Assembly (NCBI GenBank): GCA_031278735.1
Contig: JAITJU010000012.1
Span: 1 to 5,108 of the forward strand
Direction of reading: 5' to 3'
Length of the DNA: 5,108 nt
Origin: Zoogloeaceae bacterium
GTDB taxonomy: Bacteria > Pseudomonadota > Gammaproteobacteria > Burkholderiales > Rhodocyclaceae
Below are positions 1 through 5,108 of this stretch, in pieces (the stretch's first letter is position 1; every line of letters begins with the position of its first letter). The translations under genes were made by a program, and so were the position numbers. Under the pieces are notes generated by a model, which was not told the origin of the DNA, did not search any database, and saw only the letters and a program-made list of their open reading frames with translations.

Positions 1-227
1 TGAGCCAAGCATCGATTTCTACTGTCGGCACTTACACCAAACAAAATGCGAAAGTAACCAAGTTTACCTGTCCGACGAATATCGAAGAACAGCAAAAAAT
101 CGCCGACTGCCTGTCTTCCCTCGATGAGCTAATCGCGGCGGAGACCCAGAAGCTGGACGCTCTCAAGACCCACAAAAAGGGCCTGATGCAGCAGCTTTTC
201 CCCGTCCTTGATGAGGTTTCAGAATGA
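1..227 (+). CDS. hsdS: Type I restriction-modification specificity subunit HsdS, C-terminal end (partial, 5' end outside window)
   Basis: The frame with codons starting at position 3 is open from the window edge to a TGA at 225-227 and gives the last 74 residues of a protein. Near its end it reads DELIAAETQKLDALKTHKKG, followed by LMQQLFP. This is the C-terminal conserved helix of HsdS subunits, normally just after the second target recognition domain, where IEEQQKIAD starts the long coiled-coil spacer helix. HsdS gives the methylase/restriction complex its DNA sequence specificity and bridges two HsdM subunits. The recognition domains lie outside the window, so the target sequence cannot be inferred. 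The stop codon overlaps the ATG of a small downstream ORF (ATGA), implying translational coupling. The visible part has no frameshift. Recognition of the family is firm; whether the whole gene is intact is unknown. Confidence 0.9.
   Translation, partial: SQASISTVGTYTKQNAKVTKFTCPTNIEEQQKIADCLSSLDELIAAETQKLDALKTHKKGLMQQLFPVLDEVSE
213..217 (+). promoter_or_regulatory. Ribosome binding site of the small ORF after hsdS
   Basis: GAGGT lies inside the last hsdS codons, six bases before the ATG at 224. Its spacing suits a Shine-Dalgarno site. Together with the ATGA overlap it supports real translation initiation at 224 rather than a chance ORF. Confidence 0.55.
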
Positions 228-319
228 AACCAAGCCAGAACTTTGCCGACCTCCCAGCACTGGCAGTTCCTCTGCGCGACGAACTGGAAAGCAAAAAGGC
301 CATCCTGCTCTATGCTTAA
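224..319 (+). pseudogene. Truncated 31-residue ORF, possible N-terminal remnant of an AAA/P-loop ATPase of the restriction locus
   Basis: The ATG at 224 overlaps the hsdS stop and the frame ends at TAA 317-319, giving 31 residues that begin MKPSQNFADLPALAVPLRDE and end KKAILLYA. A well-placed GAGGT precedes the start, so the ORF was probably translated in the hsdS operon. The terminal hydrophobic strand KAILLYA resembles the beta strand before a Walker A loop. From memory, ATPases encoded beside type I systems have a similar N-terminus running on into a GTGKT-type P-loop. Here the sequence stops exactly where that loop should begin, and neither the frame after the stop nor the next bases encode a glycine-rich loop. 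My reading is a deletion or recombination scar that left only the gene's start. It could instead be a genuine small protein of unknown role. The translation signals are visible; the family assignment is inference. Confidence 0.45.
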
Positions 320-367
320 CCCCTTCAATCCCGATTTGTTCCTTTAGGCCGCTGAGGTGGCAACAGC

Positions 368-370
368 AGG
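368..370 (+). promoter_or_regulatory. Weak ribosome binding site of hsdM
   Basis: An AGG six bases before the ATG at 377 is the only Shine-Dalgarno-like element at normal spacing; a better GAGGTGG at 354-360 is too far upstream. An in-frame TGA at 353-355 rules out a longer hsdM, so 377 is the first possible ATG start. Confidence 0.45.
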
Positions 371-376
371 TACACC

Positions 377-1984
377 ATGACTGAATTCGAAAAGCAAAAA
401 CTGGGCAAAACCCTCTGGGCCATTGCCGACCAACTGCGCGGCGCGATGAATGCGGACGATTTCCGCGATTACATGCTGGCTTTCCTGTTCCTGCGCTATC
501 TGTCGGACAACTTTGAAGCCGCGGCACAGAAGGAACTGGGGCCGGACTATCCGCAGAAGATTGATGGCTCAGTCTTGACCCCGCTGCAACAATGGTACGA
601 AAACAACCTGGACGATGTGCCCGAGTTCGAGAAACAGATGCGCCGCAAGGCGCATTACGTGATCGACCCCCAATACCTGTGGGGCAACATCGCCGAAATG
701 GCGCGCGCGCAAAACCCGGAGTTGCTCAGTACTTTGCAGGCCGGCTTCCAGTACATCGAGGAAGAATCCTTCGCCAGTACCTTCCGGGGGCTGTTCTCGG
801 AGATCAACTTGGCCTCCGACAAACTGGGCAAGACCTACCCTGAGCGTAACGCGCGCCTGTGCAAAATCATTGCCGAAATCGCCAAGGGTCTGAAGCAGTT
901 CTCCACCGATAGCGACACCCTGGGCGATGCTTACGAATACCTGATCGGCCAGTTTGCGGCAGGCTCCGGTAAAAAGGCCGGCGAGTTCTACACGCCACAG
1001 CGTATTTCAGACATTCTGTCGGCCATCGTTACGCTGGATAGTCAGGAACCTGCCGCGGGCAAGCGCTCACACCTCGACAGCGTGCTCGACTTCGCCTGCG
1101 GCTCCGGCTCCTTGCTGTTGAATGTGCGCCACCGCATGGGGCTGCGCGGTATCGGCAAGATTTACGGCCAAGAGAAGAACATCACCACCTACAACCTGGC
1201 GCGCATGAACATGCTGCTGCACGGGGTGAAGGATTCGGAGTTCGACATCTTCCACGGCGACACCCTGCTCAATGAGTGGGACATGCTGCGTGAGACCAAT
1301 CCCGCCAAGATGCCTAGATTCGACGCCGTGGTTGCCAACCCGCCGTTCAGCTACCGCTGGGAGCCTGGCGAGGCACTTGGCGAAGATACCCGCTTCAAGA
1401 ACCATGGGCTGGCGCCGAAGTCGGCAGCGGACTTCGCCTTCCTGCTGCACGGCTTCCACTTCCTGAAACAAGACGGCGTGATGGCCATCATCCTGCCCCA
1501 CGGCGTGCTGTTCCGGGGCGGGGCCGAGGCGCGCATCCGCACCAGGTTGCTGAAGGACGGGCACATCGACACGGTGATAGGCCTACCCGCCAACCTGTTC
1601 TTCTCCACCGGCATCCCGGTGTGCGTCCTGGTGCTGAAGAAGTGCAAAAAGCCGGACGACGTGTTGTTCATCAACGCCGCCGAGCACTTTGAGAAGGGTA
1701 AGCGGCAGAACCAGCTTCTGCCAGAGCACATTGACAAAATCATCAACACCTACCAGTTCCGCAAGGAAGCGCCGCGCTACGCGCGCCGGGTAGGCATGGA
1801 AGAAATCGAGAAGAACGATTTCAACCTCAACATCTCGCGGTACGTGAGCACGGCGGAAGCCGAGGAAGAAATCATCCTTGCGACCGTACACGCCGAGCTG
1901 CTTGCCGCCGAGCAGAAGATCGCCGAAGCCAAGGAGCGGCACAATCAGTATCTGGCGGAACTGGGATTGCCTTTGTTGCCCTAA
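377..1984 (+). CDS. hsdM: Type I restriction-modification DNA methyltransferase subunit HsdM (N6-adenine)
   Basis: This 535-residue protein is full length for HsdM. Residues about 5-150 form the helical N-terminal domain (HsdM_N type, starting with KQKLGKTLWAIADQLRG). GEFYTPQRIS at 202-211 is the region before the catalytic core. DFACGSGSLL at 238-247 is the S-adenosylmethionine-binding motif I, and NPPF at 321-324 is catalytic motif IV of N6-adenine methylases. DGVMAIILPHGVLFRGG (366-382) and IGLPANLFFSTGIPVCVLVL (401-420) are conserved in the family. The charged helical C-terminus (about 490-530) is where HsdM contacts HsdS. With HsdS it methylates adenines in the recognition site to protect host DNA, and HsdR adds restriction. 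All key residues are present, so the methylase should be active if an intact HsdS exists. Unusually, it follows hsdS rather than preceding it, and it is the last gene before a terminator. Confidence 0.96.
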   Translation: MTEFEKQKLGKTLWAIADQLRGAMNADDFRDYMLAFLFLRYLSDNFEAAAQKELGPDYPQKIDGSVLTPLQQWYENNLDDVPEFEKQMRRKAHYVIDPQYLWGNIAEMARAQNPELLSTLQAGFQYIEEESFASTFRGLFSEINLASDKLGKTYPERNARLCKIIAEIAKGLKQFSTDSDTLGDAYEYLIGQFAAGSGKKAGEFYTPQRISDILSAIVTLDSQEPAAGKRSHLDSVLDFACGSGSLLLNVRHRMGLRGIGKIYGQEKNITTYNLARMNMLLHGVKDSEFDIFHGDTLLNEWDMLRETNPAKMPRFDAVVANPPFSYRWEPGEALGEDTRFKNHGLAPKSAADFAFLLHGFHFLKQDGVMAIILPHGVLFRGGAEARIRTRLLKDGHIDTVIGLPANLFFSTGIPVCVLVLKKCKKPDDVLFINAAEHFEKGKRQNQLLPEHIDKIINTYQFRKEAPRYARRVGMEEIEKNDFNLNISRYVSTAEAEEEIILATVHAELLAAEQKIAEAKERHNQYLAELGLPLLP

Positions 1985-1993
1985 GCAACCCCG

Positions 1994-2034
1994 CAAATGG
2001 GGTAATCCAATAAAAATTACCCCATTTGTTTTTT
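1994..2034 (+). terminator. Rho-independent terminator after hsdM
   Basis: A perfect 13-bp inverted repeat (CAAATGGGGTAAT at 1994-2006, its reverse complement at 2016-2028) encloses a 9-base loop and is followed directly by six T at 2029-2034. It starts ten bases after the hsdM stop. The T tract lies only on the + strand side, so it acts for hsdM transcripts and not for the opposite strand. Confidence 0.9.
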
Positions 2035-2042
2035 GAGAGCGT

Positions 2043-2342
2043 TTACTTATAGATATAAGAGAATTTTTCTTGCCAATCTGCAAAATTTTCTGGTTTGGTG
2101 AGCGAACTCCACAAACGGATTGTCAAATCCACCATTCCCCTGCTCTTGGAGACGATCCTGGCTCGTTTCGTGAATCGTCCCAAATGGTGTCGCGTGTTCC
2201 TGTTGTCTTGCTCAATTGTAAACGTCCCGGCTTTGCCGGGCACATGACGTTCTGGCGGCAGAACCTCCATGAATGCCTCTGCAAACTCTGGACAAATGAT
2301 CCCGAACGCTTCACCATGAATCCGATCCAGAAAATGCCGGGA
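2043..2342 (-). pseudogene. IS1-family transposase, C-terminal fragment
   Basis: Read on the - strand, the frame from just inside the stop at 2343-2345 to the stop at 2043-2045 carries TIEQDNRNTRHHLGRFTKR and then IVSKSRGMVDLTIRLW. This is the typical end of IS1-family DDE transposases, which read IE-x-x-N, a TRHHLAR-like stretch and VSKS. The Glu of IEQDN (about 2211-2213) matches, as I recall, the third catalytic residue. The two catalytic aspartates and the zinc-ribbon N-terminus are missing, because the frame closes about 30 codons upstream of the recognisable part. The similarity is clear from about 2290 down to 2045; the first codons (around AFGIICPEFAEAF) are less certain. No second fragment is visible further right before the terminator at 2384. 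The piece cannot encode an active enzyme. It lies between the restriction locus and the permease operon and marks an old insertion or recombination junction. Confidence 0.75.
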
Positions 2343-2383
2343 CTAAACACTTTTACTCCGCTTCCCCTGGCTTGTGATCCGAT

Positions 2384-2416
2384 AAAAAAACCCGGCGCTC
2401 AAAAGCAGCGCCGGGT
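2384..2416 (-). terminator. Rho-independent terminator of the dehydrogenase-permease operon
   Basis: On the - strand a GC-only 9-bp stem (CCCGGCGCT at 2407-2415 pairing with 2391-2399) with a 7-base loop at 2400-2406 is followed by seven T (the A run at 2384-2390 on the + strand). An extra A-T pair extends the stem base. It begins about 38 bases after the permease stop. The lack of a T run on the other side makes it mainly one-directional. Confidence 0.9.
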
Positions 2417-2453
2417 CGTACCCGCGGGAATCGGCGCGGATTCAAGCCGTTTT

Positions 2454-4022
2454 TCAGGTGGGTTCGTAAGCTACCGCGCCAGGGGCGTCGGGCAGTGATT
2501 CCGTTTCCCCGCCGGATGCGGAGGCCACTTCAGGATTGCCGAAGAGGATGTGCGCGTCGCCGTGCGGGGAAATGCCCCGGTCGTAGGGCTTGAAGAGCAG
2601 CATGTAGAGGAAGCCCACGCCCAGCACGATGCCGCAGGAGACGATCATGTTCCAGTCGCCGCCGCGCGGCCATGCCATGTTGATGACGGCGAGCACGCCA
2701 TAGACCAGCGCCGCGATGTTCACCGGCCAGGCCAACGCGCCCAGGCGAAACGCGCCGGAAGGCTTCCAGCCGCGCGCGCGGGCAACGAGCGCCGCGATGA
2801 CGATCATCTGGAAGGACAGGTAGATGCCAATGACGCCGAAGCTCACGATGGTGACAATGGCATCCTCCATCCAGTAACTGGCGACGCACAGGGCGCTGGT
2901 CAGCACGGCGATGAGGAGAATCGCGTTCGAGGGCACACGGTGTTTTTCCGAGACGCGGCGAAAGAGCTTGCTGCCGATGAACATGTCGTCATGGGAATAT
3001 GCGTAGACCATGCGGCTGGCGGCGGCTTGCAGCGACAGGATGCAGGAGAGGAAAGAGATCGCCACCACCGCGACGACGAGCTTGGTGCCCACCGGCCCCA
3101 ACGCCTGGTTGAGAATGGTGATGATGATGGGGGTTCCGTTCTCGTCCGGATGCAATGCCGACTGCATGTCCGGCACCGCGAGGATGAGCGAGATGCAGAT
3201 GAACATCGCCGCCACGCCGCCCACATAGATGGTCATGCGCATGGCCTTGGGAATGGCGCGGGAAGGATTCGGAGTTTCCTCGGCCACGTCGCCGCAGGCC
3301 TCGAAACCGTAATACTGGAACAGTCCGCCCAGCGAAGCGGCGAGGAAGGCCGGCCAGTAGGAACCGTCGATGTTGATGTCGAAGGTATTGAAAAATACCC
3401 CGAAATCGTAATTGCGATGGAAGAGGATCAGGTAGGCGCCGACCGCGAGCGCGCCGATCAGCTCGCAGAGGAAGCCGAACATGGCGACCCGGCCCAGCCA
3501 GCGCGTGCCTTCCAGATTGAAGCCGGTCACGATGGCGATGAGCGTCAGCGCGATGAGCACCGTGAGCATCGAGGAGGATTCCATCCCCATCATGGAGCCG
3601 AGGAAGGGGGACGCGCCCACCGCGATCCCGGCAATGCTGGTACACAACGCCCAAGCGTAAATCCAGCCCGCCATCCATGCCCAGCGTTTGCCGACGAGCC
3701 GCCGCGCCCAGGGGTAGATGCCGCCGGAAATCGGGAATTGCGAGACGACTTCGCCAAACACCAGGCAGACCAGAAACTGGCACAGCGCAATGATGAGGTA
3801 CGTCCAGATCATCGGCGGCCCGCCCGTGGCCAGGCAAAACCCGAACAGGGTATAAACGCCCACCACCGGCGAAAGGTAGGTGAAGCCAAGCGCGAAATTC
3901 TGCCACAGGCTCATGCGGCGGTTGAAGTGCGGATTGACGCCCAGCGCCTTCAACTGCGCGACGTCTTCGGCGTCTCCCGCCTCCACGGATACGGGGTTGA
4001 GCGGATCATGTACGGTTGTCAT
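2454..4022 (-). CDS. APC-superfamily amino acid/amine permease (ACT-like), 12 TM
   Basis: This 522-residue inner-membrane transporter has about 12 hydrophobic segments: roughly 40-62, 71-93, 118-140, 151-168, 176-201, 222-242, 262-285, 311-335, 365-385, 388-413, 427-452 and 457-477. TM1 holds the helix-breaking region GFTYLSPVVGVYTLFG. The loop before TM3 has SGGIYPWARRLVGKRWAWM, and after TM6 comes GFEACGDVAEETPNPSRAIP. This EET-x-NPSRAIP signature is typical of the amino acid/choline transporter group that includes GABA and choline permeases. A hydrophilic N-terminus (1-38) and C-terminal tail (478-522) should be cytoplasmic. The start is fixed by AAAGGAGA seven bases upstream. It is the second gene after a PuuC-like aldehyde dehydrogenase, 37 bases downstream, and ends before a strong terminator. 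That pairing suggests import of an amine or amino acid whose breakdown yields an aldehyde. The exact substrate cannot be read from the sequence. Confidence 0.93.
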   Translation of the reverse strand: MTTVHDPLNPVSVEAGDAEDVAQLKALGVNPHFNRRMSLWQNFALGFTYLSPVVGVYTLFGFCLATGGPPMIWTYLIIALCQFLVCLVFGEVVSQFPISGGIYPWARRLVGKRWAWMAGWIYAWALCTSIAGIAVGASPFLGSMMGMESSSMLTVLIALTLIAIVTGFNLEGTRWLGRVAMFGFLCELIGALAVGAYLILFHRNYDFGVFFNTFDINIDGSYWPAFLAASLGGLFQYYGFEACGDVAEETPNPSRAIPKAMRMTIYVGGVAAMFICISLILAVPDMQSALHPDENGTPIIITILNQALGPVGTKLVVAVVAISFLSCILSLQAAASRMVYAYSHDDMFIGSKLFRRVSEKHRVPSNAILLIAVLTSALCVASYWMEDAIVTIVSFGVIGIYLSFQMIVIAALVARARGWKPSGAFRLGALAWPVNIAALVYGVLAVINMAWPRGGDWNMIVSCGIVLGVGFLYMLLFKPYDRGISPHGDAHILFGNPEVASASGGETESLPDAPGAVAYEPT

Positions 4023-4028
4023 GAAGGT

Positions 4029-4036
4029 TCTCCTTT
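4029..4036 (-). promoter_or_regulatory. Strong ribosome binding site of the permease gene
   Basis: AAAGGAGA on the - strand, with AGGAG seven bases before the ATG at 4020-4022. It is a near-consensus Shine-Dalgarno site in the 37-base gap after the dehydrogenase stop and settles the start of the permease. Confidence 0.85.
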
Positions 4037-4059
4037 ATGGAATGGAAAAGCGAAGCGTT

Positions 4060-5108
4060 TCAGCCCAGATTGACCCAGACCGATTTGGTTTGCATGTGCG
4101 CAAGAATGGTTTCGAAACACTTGTCGCGTCCCTGTCCGGATTGCTTGTAGCCGCCCCACGGCTGCGTCATGTCGCCGTGCTCGTAGCAATTGACCCAGAC
4201 GATGCCGTTCTCCAGGTCGCGCGCCATTCGATGCGCGGTAACGAGATCCTTCGTCCACACGCCGGAGGCAAGGCCATACAGACTATCGTTGGCAATGGCG
4301 ATGGCCTCGTCGTAATCCGAAAAGCGCATGACCGCGCCAACCGGGCCAAAGATTTCCTCGCGCGCAATGGTCATTTCGCGGACGACACCCTTGAACAGCG
4401 TCGGCTGCACGTAATTGCCCGCCTCCAGCCCCGCCGGGATACCGCCGCCGAGCACCAGATCGCCGCCTTCCTTCTTGCCGATGTCGATGTACCCCAGCAC
4501 GCGCTTCTGCTGCTCGCGGGTGACGAGCGGCCCCATGGTCGTGGCGGGATCGAGCGGATCGCCGGGCGAAAAGCGTTTCGCCTCCTCGATGAACTTCGCC
4601 ACGAATTCGTCATAAATGTCCTCATGCGCCAGAAGGCGGGAACTGGCGCTGCACACCTCGCCCTGATTGGTGTAGATGTTGTTTACACAATAGGTGACCG
4701 CCGTGTCGAGATCGGCGTCCGGCAGGATGATCTGCGGGCTTTTGCCTCCGCACTCGGTCGTCACCTTCTTCATGTTGGATTGACCGGCATAGACCAGCAT
4801 CAGCTTGCCCACCTCGGTAGAACCGGTGAAACCGATCTTGTCGACCTCCATATGGAGCGCCAGCGCCTTGCCCGCGTCCTCGCCAAAGCCGTTGACCACA
4901 TTGAACACGCCATCCGGCACCCCCGCCTCGGCGAAGATTTTCGCCAGCAACAGGGCGCTCAGGGGCGACTGCTCCGCCGGCTTCAGCACAACGGAATTCC
5001 CCGCGGCCAGCGCCGGCGCGACCTTCCATGCGGCCATCATCAACGGATAATTCCAGGGCGTCACACAAGCCACCACGCCCAACGGCTCGCGCACGATCAT
5101 ATGCAGGG
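4060..5108 (-). CDS. NAD(P)-dependent aldehyde dehydrogenase, PuuC-like (partial, N-terminus outside window)
   Basis: The frame is open from the window edge to a TGA at 4060-4062, giving about 348 residues of an ALDH-superfamily enzyme of usual length near 495. About 145-150 N-terminal residues are missing; the internal Met at 5098-5100 (MIVREPLG) is not the start, since family members run straight through here. Counting from that Met: PWNYP at 15-19 holds the oxyanion Asn, LKPAE at 39-43 binds cofactor, FTGSTEVG at 91-98 is the Rossmann-fold turn, Glu116 in TECGGKS is the general base, Cys150 in GEVCSASSR is the nucleophile, and Glu249 in EEIFGP also binds cofactor. The tail GDMTQPWGGYKQSGQGRDK strongly recalls PuuC, which oxidises gamma-glutamyl-gamma-aminobutyraldehyde in putrescine catabolism. 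Related betaine or other omega-amino aldehyde dehydrogenases remain possible. It should be a soluble cytoplasmic tetramer or dimer, feeding from the permease encoded just downstream. Confidence 0.93.
   Translation of the reverse strand, partial: LHMIVREPLGVVACVTPWNYPLMMAAWKVAPALAAGNSVVLKPAEQSPLSALLLAKIFAEAGVPDGVFNVVNGFGEDAGKALALHMEVDKIGFTGSTEVGKLMLVYAGQSNMKKVTTECGGKSPQIILPDADLDTAVTYCVNNIYTNQGEVCSASSRLLAHEDIYDEFVAKFIEEAKRFSPGDPLDPATTMGPLVTREQQKRVLGYIDIGKKEGGDLVLGGGIPAGLEAGNYVQPTLFKGVVREMTIAREEIFGPVGAVMRFSDYDEAIAIANDSLYGLASGVWTKDLVTAHRMARDLENGIVWVNCYEHGDMTQPWGGYKQSGQGRDKCFETILAHMQTKSVWVNLG

Larger units (their letters stand above)
2035..2453. other. Intergenic seam between convergent units, without an intact gene
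   Basis: This stretch between the hsdM terminator and the permease stop codon holds the transposase fragment (to about 2342) and the permease-operon terminator (2384-2416). The rest, about 2346-2383 and 2417-2453, shows no ORF, repeat or recognisable site beyond a CCCGCGGG palindrome at 2421-2428. Its left part is clearly AT-richer than the genes on either side, in keeping with foreign origin. Confidence 0.7.

Noticed and set aside
32..527. Two - strand frames of about 100 codons at the hsdS/hsdM junction
   Set aside because: They overlap the confirmed hsdS end and hsdM start on the other strand and have the look of shadow translations without domain signals.
1067..1564. A 165-codon - strand frame inside hsdM
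   Set aside because: It is antisense to the catalytic core of hsdM, has low-complexity composition and resembles no family.
2070..2498. A 142-codon + strand frame across the intergenic seam
   Set aside because: It runs through the complement of the transposase fragment, both arms of the - strand terminator and the permease end. It shows no recognisable domain.
3118..3131. Short ATG/GAT triplet repeat, possible microsatellite
   Set aside because: It is explained by a few consecutive Ile codons in the permease and is too short to count as a repeat feature.
2989..3906. A 305-codon - strand frame with a run of histidines, resembling a metal-binding stretch
   Set aside because: It is an out-of-frame reading of the permease. 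The His run comes from the consecutive Ile/Thr codons at about residues 299-303 of the real protein.
2550..4073. A 507-codon open frame on the + strand, antisense to the permease
   Set aside because: It lies wholly opposite a clear 12-TM permease. Its protein is rich in A, R, H, D, E and G without any domain pattern, as expected for the complement of GC-rich coding sequence. No ribosome binding site of note precedes it.
1..5108. CRISPR arrays, tRNA or rRNA genes, riboswitches, origins or phage attachment sites
   Set aside because: I saw no regularly spaced repeats, no cloverleaf-like or rRNA-like stretch and no long direct repeat on reading both strands. The window is almost fully accounted for by coding sequence, terminators and the IS relic.

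Overview
The window looks like a moderately GC-rich bacterial chromosome, most likely a beta- or gammaproteobacterium. That placement is an inference from protein resemblance (PuuC-like aldehyde dehydrogenase, ACT-type permease, the HsdM type) and from Shine-Dalgarno sites and intrinsic terminators of ordinary bacterial form. No rRNA, tRNA or other phylogenetic marker is present, so I cannot name a genus.

Left part (1-2034, + strand): a type I restriction-modification locus seen from its middle. It opens with the last 74 codons of the specificity subunit hsdS. A 31-codon ORF follows, whose ATG overlaps the hsdS stop codon (ATGA). It looks like the start of an ATPase gene cut off just before the expected Walker A motif. 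Next comes a complete 535-residue hsdM methyltransferase with its motifs intact, closed by a near-ideal intrinsic terminator. No hsdS or hsdR follows hsdM, so the visible order is S-(remnant)-M, and any hsdR must lie to the left of the window.

Middle (2035-2453): an AT-richer stretch holding the C-terminal end of an IS1-family transposase on the - strand, with no 5' part. It is a decayed insertion sequence between the restriction locus and the next operon. A strong hairpin terminator for the - strand operon occupies its right side.

Right part (2454-5108, - strand): a two-gene catabolic unit read right to left. An NAD(P)-dependent aldehyde dehydrogenase resembling PuuC (its N-terminal third lies beyond the window) is followed after 37 bases by a 12-TM APC-superfamily amino acid/amine permease. 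Together they suggest uptake of an amine or amino acid and oxidation of the aldehyde derived from it; polyamine/GABA-type substrates are plausible but unproven.

The two halves are convergent and insulated by two terminators, with the IS relic at the seam. This fits an acquired defence locus beside a housekeeping metabolic operon. Apart from the truncated ORF between hsdS and hsdM and the IS relic, the content is of well-known families, and I see no convincing undescribed system.
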